In this document: positions 43,999-52,399 of the stretch, piece after piece
Position numbering within the stretch: the stretch's first letter is position 1
Layout: each line of letters starts with the position of its first letter
Assembly (NCBI GenBank): GCA_963827595.1
Contig: CAWHBT010000013.1
Span: forward strand, 62,001-126,000
Origin: DATEDA01 sp963827595
GTDB lineage: Bacteria > Pseudomonadota > Gammaproteobacteria > Burkholderiales > SG8-39
Direction: 5' to 3'
Length of the DNA stretch: 64,000 bases
Notes under the pieces: model-generated
The model's input: the letters and a program-made list of their open reading frames with translations, nothing else
What the model was told of the DNA's origin: nothing
The model's database searches: none
Program-made: the position numbers and the translations under genes

Positions 43999-44547
43999 AT
44001 GCTGGGTCTGACGACACTTGGGGTGCTTCACACCGCGATCAGCTTGATTGCGGTGGTGTGCGGGTTCTGGGCGCTCGCCCGCGACAAGGAGATCCTATTG
44101 ACGAATCGGCTCGGTCAGACCTATGTGGTGGGCACGTTCCTCTCCGCGGCGACGGGGCTCTTCATCTTCCAGCACGGCGGGTTCGGGCCGCCCCATGTGC
44201 TCTCGATCCTGACCATCCTTGCCCTTGGCGTCGGGACGGTCGCGGCGACCTCCGGGCTGTTCGGCCGCTGGGCGCGGTACGTCCAGGCCATCAGCTACTC
44301 CTCGACGGTCTTCTTTCACACGATTCCGGGCGTGACCGAGACCTCGACCCGCCTGCCGCCCGGGGCGCCGCTCGTGGCCTCGCCGGATGCGCCGGTCCTG
44401 CAAGGCGTCTACCTGGTGCTGCTGGTCGCGTTCCTGATCGGCTTGACGGTGCAGCTCCGGTGGATCGCACGCAGCCGCGCGACGGGGTCGGCTGGCCGCG
44501 CCGGCGGACTCAGCAGAGCATCGGCTGCAAGGAATGCGATCAAATGA
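43999..44547 (+). CDS. Polytopic membrane protein, function unknown
   Basis: 182 residues with four or five membrane helices (TAISLIAVVCGFWALA, VLSILTILALGVGTVAATSG, GVYLVLLVAFLIGLTVQL), resembling small DUF2306-type membrane proteins. GFGPPHVLSI and FFHTIPGVTETSTRLPPG are conserved-looking loops with His residues. GAGGGGGTTGAC precedes the ATG. Its stop overlaps the pirin start by 4 bases (ATGA). The first 50 bases of the gene are duplicated at 37851. Confidence 0.65.
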   Translation: MLGLTTLGVLHTAISLIAVVCGFWALARDKEILLTNRLGQTYVVGTFLSAATGLFIFQHGGFGPPHVLSILTILALGVGTVAATSGLFGRWARYVQAISYSSTVFFHTIPGVTETSTRLPPGAPLVASPDAPVLQGVYLVLLVAFLIGLTVQLRWIARSRATGSAGRAGGLSRASAARNAIK

Positions 44548-45245
44548 CGGAAATCAGGCGCGCCGACGAACGCGGCCACGAGAACCACGGCTGGCTCGAC
44601 TCGTACCACAGCTTCTCGTTCGCCGACTACTACGACCCGGAGCACATGGGCTACGGGCCGTTGCGCGTCATCAACGAGGATCGCGTCCAGCCGGGCTCGG
44701 GGTTCGGGACCCACGGGCACCGCGACATGGAAATCATCAGTTACGTGCTCGAGGGCGCCCTCGGCCACAAGGATTCGATCGGCAACGGCTCGACGATCGT
44801 TCCCGGCGACGTCCAGCGCATGAGCGCGGGCACCGGCGTGCGCCACAGCGAGTACAACCACAGCAAGACCGGCGTGACGCACTTCCTGCAGATCTGGATC
44901 GAGCCGAAGCGGACCGGTCTCGAGCCGTCCTACGAGCAGAAGCACTTCAAACCCGAGGAGAAGCGCGGCCGCTTGCGGGTGATCGTGTCCCCCGACGGCC
45001 GTGACGGCTCGGTGTCGATGAACCAGGACGCGCACGTGTATGCCGGCCTGTTCGAGGGCGACGAGCGCGCCCGGCTGGAGCTCGCTCCGGGGCGCAAGGG
45101 CTATGTCCACGTCGCGCGCGGCGAGGTCACGGTGAACGGACAGCGGCTGGGCGCAGGTGATGCGCTGAAGACCGACGGCGGGGCGATGGAACTCGAACGC
45201 GGGCGAGGCGCGGAGGTGCTGGCATTCGATCTCCCCCGGGATTGA
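44544..45245 (+). CDS. Pirin family protein
   Basis: 233 residues, bicupin. The metal site residues appear in GFGTHGHRDMEIISYVLEG and RHSEYN (three His and one Glu). The second cupin contains AHVYAGLFEGDERARLEL. Bacterial pirins bind iron or other metals, and some have quercetinase activity or bind metabolic enzymes. It overlaps the preceding membrane-protein gene by 4 bases and is followed 4 bases later by a small unknown gene. Confidence 0.88.
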   Translation: MTEIRRADERGHENHGWLDSYHSFSFADYYDPEHMGYGPLRVINEDRVQPGSGFGTHGHRDMEIISYVLEGALGHKDSIGNGSTIVPGDVQRMSAGTGVRHSEYNHSKTGVTHFLQIWIEPKRTGLEPSYEQKHFKPEEKRGRLRVIVSPDGRDGSVSMNQDAHVYAGLFEGDERARLELAPGRKGYVHVARGEVTVNGQRLGAGDALKTDGGAMELERGRGAEVLAFDLPRD

Positions 45246-45249
45246 TCCC

Positions 45250-45609
45250 TTGAAGGAAGTTCGACTTCGGCTGCTCGACCTCCACCGGGCGTTGCTGGAA
45301 GCGGAGCGCCGGGAACACGAGCGGGCGCACGGCCGGTTGTCGGACGGAGAGTTCCTGGACGCGCTGATCAACGATCCGGCGTTCGCCTGGCTGAACCCGC
45401 TGACCACGCTCATCGTGCGCCTGGAGGAGCTGCTCGAGGAGGAGACGGAGCAGGGCGCGAGTCTTGCCGATTGCGTGGCGCGGATCCGAAAGCTGCTCAA
45501 ACCGGATGCCGGCGGCGCCGATTTCCAGCGGCGGTACGCGGAGGCGTTGCAGCGAAGCCCCGATGTCGGCGTTGCACACGGCAACACGATGCGCGCCCTC
45601 AAGGCCTAG
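45250..45609 (+). CDS. Conserved-looking hypothetical protein, 119 aa
   Basis: Soluble, mainly helical, Glu/Leu-rich protein (LRLLDLHRALLEAERREHER, LIVRLEELLEEETEQG). The proposed TTG start at 45250 follows the pirin stop by 4 bases; no clear ribosome site, so coupling is likely. No family named. The length, helical periodicity and location directly behind pirin support a real gene. Confidence 0.6.
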   Translation: MKEVRLRLLDLHRALLEAERREHERAHGRLSDGEFLDALINDPAFAWLNPLTTLIVRLEELLEEETEQGASLADCVARIRKLLKPDAGGADFQRRYAEALQRSPDVGVAHGNTMRALKA

Positions 45610-45799
45610 GAGCGTGCCTCGTTCGGACGGGGTCTCCAGCCCGCGGCGTAGGCGGGTCGCATGCGCCAGGGGCGCTCGCGCGACACGTTTCACCTGTAGC
45701 CATGGCTGCGCTTGCTGCAACGATGCGGCAACGGTCGGCTCGCATCATGCCACCTTGACCAGCTGCGCCGGCCGGACCTGGCGCAAAGGAACTGCAGAG

Positions 45800-46069
45800 A
45801 TGAAACCGAATCGCTCCATCCTCGATGAATCGTTCCGGTACGTGCCGGCGGCGGCAACCTCCGTCGCCGAGACGTGGCGCCGTTTCGGGTGGCATCCGAC
45901 GACCAACGACGAACGCAAGGCACGTCGACTGTCCGCCGCCGAGATCGTCGTGGTCGAGGTCGATGAGGTCGCGCCGGTCAGGCCGATCAGACGGCGCTTG
46001 CCAGGCGCACAAGGCGAGGTCGTCCAGCGCCGCGAGCTCGCGGTCGTGACGAACCGCTCGGCGGCCTAA
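45800..46069 (+). CDS. Hypothetical protein, 89 aa
   Basis: ATG at 45800 with AAAGGA about 9 bases upstream. The small basic protein starts MKPNRSILDESFRYVPAAAT and has a central WRRFGWHPTTNDERKAR. There is no signal peptide or membrane helix. I recognise no family. It stands alone between the unknown gene after pirin and the small PASDP protein. Confidence 0.5.
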   Translation: MKPNRSILDESFRYVPAAATSVAETWRRFGWHPTTNDERKARRLSAAEIVVVEVDEVAPVRPIRRRLPGAQGEVVQRRELAVVTNRSAA

Positions 46070-46164
46070 CCGGGGCGCGACTCGGCTTCTTCCCGAGGGG
46101 CCGGGGTTGTTGGGCCGGGCAAGTTCGCGTCGCCGGAACCCAACGTGTCCGACGCGCTCTTGGG

Positions 46165-46404
46165 TTGCTCCGAACGTGTGCGGAGGGCTGTGAATTGCAG
46201 ACACGTGGCGGCGATCCTGTCGACGCAGCGCGGCTCGACCCGACAGCTTCCGCGGAGGCGATGCTCGACGCCGCGCTCGAGTACACCTTTCCCGCAAGCG
46301 ATCCAATCGCAGTCGAGGTTGCATTCAAAGCGGCGCGGGAGCGACAAGAGGGCTCGCCTGCGGACGTAGGGCGCGCGACACGGGCGGACCGCAGCGACGA
46401 CTGA
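46165..46404 (+). CDS. Small conserved-type protein with FPASDP motif
   Basis: 79 residues, TTG start. The central LDAALEYTFPASDPIAVE matches a recurring small-protein motif (LDEALEETFPASDPPAV) found in many proteobacteria and often beside stress genes; its function is unknown. The first 25 residues are doubtful, and a later start may be used. It precedes the FAD monooxygenase by about 50 bases. Confidence 0.5.
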   Translation: MLRTCAEGCELQTRGGDPVDAARLDPTASAEAMLDAALEYTFPASDPIAVEVAFKAARERQEGSPADVGRATRADRSDD

Positions 46405-46452
46405 AGCTGCGGTAGAGTGCTCCGGGAAACGGGGCCCACGGAGCGCGAGAAA

Positions 46453-48013
46453 GTGGACACGGACGTCCTCATCGTCGGCGCCGGCCCGACCGGGCTGATG
46501 CTCGCGAACCAGCTCGGGAGGCGCGGCGTACGCGCGCTCATCATCGATCGGCATGCCGGGCCGTCGCGTGAAACCAGGGCGCTCGGCGTGCAGGCGCGCA
46601 CGCTCGAGATCTATTCGAAGCTCGGCATCGTGGAGCAGGCGCTCGATCTCGGCAAGCGCGCCACCGGCGCCAACATGTGGGCGGAGGGGCGCCGCGCCGC
46701 GCGCATCCCCCTCGGCGATATCGGGAAGGACATCAGCCCCTATCCTTTCCTCCTGATCCTCGGTCAGGACGACAACGAACGGCTGCTGGGCGACGCCCTC
46801 CGCCGCTGGGGCGTGGCGGTGGAGTGGAACACCGAGCTCGTTGCGCTCGCGCAGGAGCGCGATCACGTCACGGCTACGCTCAAGCAACCCGACGGCACGC
46901 TGCGGAAAGTCACCGCCAGCTGGGTCGGGGGATGCGACGGCGCGCGCAGCGCGGTGCGCGAGCTGAACGGCATTGCGTTCCCTGGCGCCCCCTACGAGCA
47001 CGTCTTCTTCGTCGCCGACACGAAGGCGACGGGAGCGATGACGAAGGACGAGCTCAACGTCTACCTGTGGCAGGAGGGCTTTCACCTGTTCTTCCCGATG
47101 CGCGGGGCCGATCACTGGCGGGTTGTCGGCATCCTGCCCACCGGCTTGCGGGAACGGCACGATCTGACGTTCGGGGACGTCATCCCGTCGGTCCGTCGGG
47201 AAGCGGGCGACGGCCTGTCGTTCCAGGAGTGCAGCTGGTTCTCCACGTACCGCATCCATCACCGCTCTGCCGCGCGCTTTCGCGACCGCCGCTGCTTCCT
47301 GCTCGGCGACGCGGCGCACATCCACAGCCCGGTCGGCGCGCAAGGGATGAACACCGGCCTGCAGGACGCCTACAACCTGGCGTGGAAGCTCGCGCTCGTG
47401 GTGAGCGGCCGCGCGGACGCGACCCTGCTCGACTCCTATGAGGACGAGCGCATCCCGGTCGCGCGGCGGTTGTTGAGCACCACCGACCGGGCGTTCTCGC
47501 TGATCGTCTCGGACAGCTGGCTCGCCGGCCTGTTTCGCACGCGCATCCTCGCGCGGATCGCGGCCTTCGCGATGCGCCGCGAGCGCATCCGCAAGCTCGC
47601 CTTCCGCACCGTTTCCCAGACCGGCATCCGCTACCCGGCGAGCCCGCTGTCCGAAACGTTGCCGGGCTTGCCTGACGGCGCGCCGCGCGCCGGCGATCGG
47701 TTTCCCTGGCTGCGGCTCAGGTTCCAGGTCGACGGCCCGACCGAGGATCTGTTCCACAAGCTCGACGACACGCGCTTCAACCTCGTCGTGATCGGGCAGC
47801 CCCTTCCCGCCGAAGTCGCGCCGGACCTCGGCGACATGCTGCGGACCCACGTGATTCCGGACGATGCTGTGAACGCCAGGGAACTGGCACGAGCGCAGAT
47901 CCGCGGGCCGGCTTTCTACCTGCTGCGCCCGGACGGCCACGTCGGGCTCGCCGGGACGCGCTTGGACGCGGAGCGTCGTAACCCGCTACCTGTCCGAGCG
48001 CCGCATCGGCTAG
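46453..48013 (+). CDS. FAD-dependent aromatic monooxygenase (PheA/TfdB type), frameshift near end
   Basis: About 520 residues. It has the FAD dinucleotide motif VLIVGAGPTGLMLANQL at the N-terminus, the DG motif in GGCDGARSAVRE, the GD motif in LLGDAAHIHSPVGAQGMNTG and a thioredoxin-like C-terminal domain (RFNLVVIGQPLPAEV, FYLLRPDGHVGLAG). This is the plan of class A hydroxylases acting on phenolic rings. An in-frame GTG at 46417 could add 12 residues. One extra base near 47972 hides the true ending TRYLSERRIG and the stop at 48011-48013; the uncorrected frame runs on to 48237. Confidence 0.82.
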
Positions 48014-48046
48014 GCGCAGCAGCAGGCGCGCCGGGCCGCGAGCCGA

Positions 48047-48763
48047 TCAACCCGCGAATACCAGCCGCAGCTGAAGGCGCAGCTCCCAGTCGCCTGCGCC
48101 GCCCGGCTTCTCCACGTTGTAGTAGTACCCTGCCTGGACGGCGAGGGGTTGGTCGCCGCGGCGCACGAACCTCCCGACACCGGCGCCCATCGGGACCGTC
48201 CACTTCTCGCCTCGCGGCGCCGACCAGTCCAGGCTGATGACCGGCACGCTCGTGAGGTACCAACCGTCCCGGAGGTTGTAGTTCAGGAAGGGCTGGATCA
48301 GGAAGCCGTTGGCGTTGCCGCGGTCCACGTCTCCGGCCAGCGCGCAACGTTCCGAAGGAAGGGCGCCGTACCAGCGCACACCCTGGACTGCGACCGCAAC
48401 GCCGGCTAGGCCCACGCTCCAGGTGCCGGCGCCGAGCGGGTCGTCGCGCGCCGTGGGCCGCGCCACGTACGGGCCCAACCGCCAGATCAACTCCCCCGGG
48501 GCCGCGGGGATCTCGCCGAAGCCGGCCTTGCGCCGCTGCCCGGGCGCTGACGGCGACGGCGCGACGGGCCGGAGCGCCTGCGCAAAGAGCTTTCGATCGT
48601 CGCGGAGTCCGAGGGCAGGCACCGCCAGTGGCGGTTTGATGTCGCGCTCCGGGGCCGCCGCCGGCTCACCGACGTCCTGGGCGAGCGCGGACGAGCACAT
48701 CGCGACGACGAGCCCGCACGCGACGAGCGCCAAGGTCTGGAAACGGTTCTGATTGCGCACCAT
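48047..48763 (-). CDS. Outer-membrane beta-barrel protein (neuromedin U/transporter-like family), shortened
   Basis: 239 residues from ATG 48763. A signal peptide (TLALVACGLVVAMCSSALA) is followed by a Pro/Ala-rich segment and then the second half of a family often called neuromedin U or putative transporter. Matching stretches are WRLGPYVARPTARDDPLG, FLIQPFLNYNLRDGWYLTS, EKWTVPMGAGVGRFVRRG, and the end WELRLQLRLVF. The usual first half (about 80-100 residues of barrel) is largely absent, so the barrel may be small or the gene eroded. It is convergent with the FAD monooxygenase. Confidence 0.6.
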   Translation of the reverse strand: MVRNQNRFQTLALVACGLVVAMCSSALAQDVGEPAAAPERDIKPPLAVPALGLRDDRKLFAQALRPVAPSPSAPGQRRKAGFGEIPAAPGELIWRLGPYVARPTARDDPLGAGTWSVGLAGVAVAVQGVRWYGALPSERCALAGDVDRGNANGFLIQPFLNYNLRDGWYLTSVPVISLDWSAPRGEKWTVPMGAGVGRFVRRGDQPLAVQAGYYYNVEKPGGAGDWELRLQLRLVFAG

Positions 48764-49046
48764 CGAATTCGCGATGCCCGCCGCGACGCGGCGAGCGCGT
48801 TGCAATCCACGATGGCGCAGAACTGTATTCGGGCGCTGAAGCGAGACACAGGAACTTGGTCCCGCTCGATCGGTGCGCGGCGCGCCGGGCGCAGGATTTC
48901 AGGAACCACTCCACGCCGGGACCGTCACCGCCACTCCCGGGCGCGGCACGGAACCGCCGTTTGCGCGATACTTGCGCCGCAGCAAACCCATGGCCTGGCG
49001 ATCATGCCCGGCCCATCACCCGATCCCGTCGCTTCCTGGAGACCCC

Positions 49047-49673
49047 ATGCGCAACACGCTCATTCTTGTCGCCGCCGTCGGATTCGCCACGGCGCTTCCC
49101 GCACTTGCCCAGCAGCCCGGCGCGACCGGAGGCACCACCATCCAGAGCGAGCCCGGCCGGGCCGCCATGGTCCGTGAGGCGAAAATGTCCGCCCAGGTCG
49201 TCGGCCTCGACAAGGCGACGCGCACGGTCACGCTGAAGGGCCCCAAGGGCAACGTCGTCGACATCGTCGCCGGCGACGAGGTCAAGAACTTCGACCAGAT
49301 CAAGCTCGGTGACTTCGTCGTGGCACGCTACCTCCAGTCGCTCACGCTCGAGCTCATGAAGACCAAGGGCGGGAGCCGCGAGGGCGGCGAGCGCGAAGCG
49401 GCGGTCCGGGCCCAGCCGGGCGAGCGTCCCGCGGCCGCGTTCGCCCGCCAGGTCACGGTGCTCGCGGACGTGATCGACGTCAATCCGAAGAACAAGACCA
49501 TCACGCTCAAGGGCCCGAAAGGCAACGTCGTCACGCTCGACGTCCACAATCCGGACCACTTCAAGGTGGTGAAGAAGGGCGACCAGGTCGAGGTGACCTA
49601 CACCGAGGCGCTGGCACTATCGGTCGAGCCGGCGCCGAAGCCCGCGCCGAAACCTGCGGCCGCGAAGAAGTAA
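49047..49673 (+). CDS. Exported protein with two tandem beta-domain repeats
   Basis: 208 residues. Signal peptide MRNTLILVAAVGFATALPAL with cleavage after LAQ. The mature protein has two copies of the same unit: VVGLDKATRTVTLKGPKGN with DQIKLGDFVVARYL, and VIDVNPKNKTITLKGPKGN with VVKKGDQVEVTYTEAL. They are separated by a charged linker, and a Pro/Lys-rich tail closes the protein. Each unit looks like a small beta barrel of the kind seen in periplasmic DUF proteins. GGAGA lies close before the ATG. Function unknown. Confidence 0.65.
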   Translation: MRNTLILVAAVGFATALPALAQQPGATGGTTIQSEPGRAAMVREAKMSAQVVGLDKATRTVTLKGPKGNVVDIVAGDEVKNFDQIKLGDFVVARYLQSLTLELMKTKGGSREGGEREAAVRAQPGERPAAAFARQVTVLADVIDVNPKNKTITLKGPKGNVVTLDVHNPDHFKVVKKGDQVEVTYTEALALSVEPAPKPAPKPAAAKK

Positions 49674-49704
49674 GTAGGACGGCGGTCTCGCCGGCCGGCG
49701 CGCG

Positions 49705-50922
49705 TCAGGCGCGCCGGGCTCCGCGCTTGCGCGCGGCCGCGCGTCGTTTCGCCGGCCGCGGCGGCGGCACGCGGAGCGCGCTTCGCACCCACTCCGCGAA
49801 GCGGTGACAGTCGAACTCCTGCGGCACGAAGTGGCCGTGGCGGAACTCGCGTGAGCGGGTGCCGCGCTGCTGCCACTCGCAGTTGCGCGCGTCCTGCTTG
49901 TTGGTGACGTCCCACAGCGCGACGTAGTGATCGAGGTCGAATCCGGCGCTCGCCATTGCTTCCGGCTCGAACAGCCAGTCGTAGACGATCCGCACGCTCG
50001 CCGGTCCGGTGGGGAACATGAAGTGCGCGTTGACGTAGTCGGGGTGCACGTTCAGGAACAGGTTCGGCGGCAGCATCGCCGGGACGTAGAGGGTCCGGCG
50101 CTCCGCTTCGTTCAGGCCCCGGAACGGCGCGATCTTGGCGGTCCCATCGAGCGTGAGCGTCTGCGCTCCCGCCTTGTATTCGTGGGTGGTCTCGGGCACG
50201 GCGCGCCCGCGCCCGTTGCGGTGGAGGCCCCATGCCCCCGCGTCCCGGTAGGCGGTGACGACGCGGCAGAGCTCAGGGTGCACGGGCGGGCAGTGGAAGC
50301 ACTCGGAGAAATTCTCGGCGATGAACTTCCAGTTGGCGTGCACGTCCGCCACGATGCGCTTGCCGATCCGCAGGCCCCCGAAGCCGTACCGCTCGAAGCG
50401 CGCGGGCCAGTCGCCGAGCGACTCCGCGAGGGGCGGCGCCTTGCGACCCGCAAGGTGGATGAAGACGAAGCCGCCCCAGGTGGCGACGGCTACCTCGAAG
50501 AGCGGGAACTTCAGCGGCTCGAAATCCGGCGTCGGCATCCGGCGCGGCGTGGCGATGAGCCGGCCTGCGAGGTCGTAGGTCCAGGCGTGATAGGGGCAGA
50601 CGATGCGGCTCCGGGCGAATGTCCCTTGCGCCGCCGTGCAAAGGATCGAACCACGATGGCGGCAGGTGTTGTGAAATGCCCGGAGTTCACCGTTTTCCTG
50701 GCGGACCACGAAGGCCGACTGCGTGCCGACATCGACGGCGCGATAGTCGCCGGCACCGGGGATCTCCTCTTCGCGCGCGACGGCGATCCACCGGTCGTAC
50801 CAGAAGACCTCCAGCTCGCGCTGATAGTGTGCGGCGTCGTGGAACCAGCTCGCCGGGAGGCCGGCTTCGAGCCGCTTCAGCGGCTCCCGGGTCGGCAGGC
50901 GCTTCCGGCCGGCGCGGGTCAT
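49705..50922 (-). CDS. Rieske aromatic ring-hydroxylating oxygenase, alpha-subunit type
   Basis: 405 residues. The Rieske [2Fe-2S] ligands are in NTCRHRGSILC and VCPYHAWTYDL. The catalytic mononuclear iron ligands lie in the ENFSECFHCPPVHPEL segment (two His), with an Asp probably in DHYVALWDV. The Arg/Ala-rich C-terminus is unusually basic. It hydroxylates or demethylates an aromatic or amine substrate with a separate reductase, not found here. Its ATG overlaps the stop of the deaminase gene by 4 bases, showing translational coupling; a longer open frame upstream overlaps that gene and is not real. Confidence 0.85.
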   Translation of the reverse strand: MTRAGRKRLPTREPLKRLEAGLPASWFHDAAHYQRELEVFWYDRWIAVAREEEIPGAGDYRAVDVGTQSAFVVRQENGELRAFHNTCRHRGSILCTAAQGTFARSRIVCPYHAWTYDLAGRLIATPRRMPTPDFEPLKFPLFEVAVATWGGFVFIHLAGRKAPPLAESLGDWPARFERYGFGGLRIGKRIVADVHANWKFIAENFSECFHCPPVHPELCRVVTAYRDAGAWGLHRNGRGRAVPETTHEYKAGAQTLTLDGTAKIAPFRGLNEAERRTLYVPAMLPPNLFLNVHPDYVNAHFMFPTGPASVRIVYDWLFEPEAMASAGFDLDHYVALWDVTNKQDARNCEWQQRGTRSREFRHGHFVPQEFDCHRFAEWVRSALRVPPPRPAKRRAAARKRGARRA

Positions 50923-51926
50923 CCCGGGTGCTCGTCCACCGACCGGCAGTGCCGCTGCTTCTCCGCCTCCGGCAGGAACGAAGCGAGAAAGCTGTTCTTC
51001 GCGAGGCCGCGCAGCTCCGCGCGCGACAGGCCGAGCGCGCGCTGCACGGCGCGGTAGTTCTCGTTGACGTATCCGCCGAAGTACGCCGGGTCGTCGGAGT
51101 TCACCGTGACCCGCAGGCCGGCGGCCATCAGCTGCCTGAGGTTGTGCTGCTCGAGGGACGGGAACACGCGCAGCTTCACGTTCGAGAGCGGACACACGGT
51201 GAGCGGGATCTGCTCGGCCGCAAGACGCGCGACGACCGCCGGATCCTCCAGGCAGCGCACGCCGTGGTCGATCCGCTCCGCCCCGAGGATGTCCAGCGCC
51301 TCCGTGATGTAGGCGGGCGGGCCTTCCTCACCGGCATGGGCGACGACCCGCCAGCCCAGCTGCCGGCAGCGCGCGAAGACCCGCGCGAACTTGGCCGGGG
51401 GATGGCCCCGCTCCGACGAATCGAGGCCGACGCCCACGATCTTCTCGCGATGCGGCAGCGCCTGTTCCACGGTCGCGAACGCGTCCTCCTCGCTCAGGTG
51501 CCGGAGGAAACACATGATGAGCAACGCGCTGATGCCGAGCTTCCGTGCGCCCTCCGACAAGGCGGCGTCGATGCCCTCGATGGCGATCGCGAACGGCACC
51601 CCGCGCGCAGTGTGGGTCTGCGGATCGAAGAAGATCTCGACGTGCCGCACGCTGTCGGCCCGCGCGCGCTCGAGATACGCCCAGGTCATCTCGAAGAAGT
51701 CCTGCCGGGTCAGCAGCACGCTCGCGCCCGCGTAGTAGATGTCCAGGAACGACTGGAGGTCCGCGAACTCGTAGGCCGCCTTGAGGCTCGCCACGGTGGG
51801 GTAGGGCAGCGCGATGCGGTTCCGCCTCGCCAACGCAAACATGAGCTCGGGTTCGAGCGATCCTTCAATGTGCAGATGCAGCTCGGCTTTCGGCAGGCCG
51901 TCGATGAGGGCGGCGTAGTCATCCAT
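50919..51926 (-). CDS. Adenine deaminase (adenosine/adenine deaminase superfamily)
   Basis: 335 residues of the amidohydrolase fold: KAELHLHIEGSLEPELMFAL metal-binding HxH, VAHAGEEGPP, ERIDHGVRCLED and NSDDPAYFGGYVNENY. The N-terminal HLHIEGSLEPELMF and PFFDPQTHT-like FFDPQTHTARG signatures fit the bacterial group shown in Pseudomonas to deaminate adenine rather than adenosine. It would produce hypoxanthine and ammonia. I prefer ATG 51926 over an upstream GTG at 51953. It is the first gene of a pair with the Rieske oxygenase. Confidence 0.85.
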   Translation of the reverse strand: MDDYAALIDGLPKAELHLHIEGSLEPELMFALARRNRIALPYPTVASLKAAYEFADLQSFLDIYYAGASVLLTRQDFFEMTWAYLERARADSVRHVEIFFDPQTHTARGVPFAIAIEGIDAALSEGARKLGISALLIMCFLRHLSEEDAFATVEQALPHREKIVGVGLDSSERGHPPAKFARVFARCRQLGWRVVAHAGEEGPPAYITEALDILGAERIDHGVRCLEDPAVVARLAAEQIPLTVCPLSNVKLRVFPSLEQHNLRQLMAAGLRVTVNSDDPAYFGGYVNENYRAVQRALGLSRAELRGLAKNSFLASFLPEAEKQRHCRSVDEHPG

Positions 51927-52059
51927 GGCGGCTCCCCCGCGCGCGAGGGCCAAGTATCGGCAAGCTGCCGTGCCAACTCAAGCGCCGCTCCGTCGGCCCC
52001 GGCGTGCCGTAGAATTCCCCGCTCGCGTGGCGCGGGTGCGCCTAATCTGGAGGGACCAC

Positions 52060-52266
52060 ATGCCTACCGGCACCGTCAAGTTCTTTAACACCGCCAAGGG
52101 GTTCGGTTTCATCCACCCCGACGACGGCTCGAAGGACGTGTTCGTGCACATTTCCGCGGTCGAGCGCTCCGGGCTCACCGGCCTCAACGAGAAGCAGAAG
52201 GTGTCGTTCGAGATCGAGCGCGGCCGCGACGGCCGGGTGGCGGCGATCAACCTCAAGGCCCTCTGA
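52060..52266 (+). CDS. Cold-shock domain protein
   Basis: 68 residues. Both RNA-binding motifs are present: KGFGFI near residue 16 and VFVHIS near 30. The protein is a single OB-fold nucleic-acid chaperone of the CspA family. GGAGGGACC precedes the ATG. It is divergent from the adenine deaminase gene, and a strong hairpin follows 3 bases after the stop. The basal position and spacing suggest independent expression; whether it is cold-inducible cannot be told. Confidence 0.9.
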   Translation: MPTGTVKFFNTAKGFGFIHPDDGSKDVFVHISAVERSGLTGLNEKQKVSFEIERGRDGRVAAINLKAL

Positions 52267-52268
52267 GC

Positions 52269-52290
52269 GGCGCCGGCGGTTGCCGGCGCC
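52269..52290 (+). terminator. Hairpin after the cold-shock gene
   Basis: GGCGCCGGC-GGTT-GCCGGCGCC, a perfect 9-bp stem with a 4-base loop, starts 3 bases after the stop codon. It lacks a T run, so it may stabilise the transcript end or slow polymerase rather than act as a classical terminator. Confidence 0.5.
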
Positions 52291-52399
52291 CGACCGGTCG
52301 CGCGCGCCAACCGCGCCGGCCAGCTATCGCGCGCCCCGGCGCGGCCACGGCCCGAGGGGCTCGCGCGGGGCGGGGCATCGAATGGAACGAGGGAGCGCC

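Noticed and set aside
48014..48237. C-terminal extension of the FAD monooxygenase
   Set aside because: Produced by a one-base shift near 47972. The corrected frame ends at 48013 with a family-typical tail, and the extension reads antisense to the outer-membrane gene.
50922..51195. N-terminal 90-residue extension of the Rieske oxygenase
   Set aside because: It overlaps the deaminase coding region out of frame. The ATGA overlap at 50919-50922 gives the natural start.
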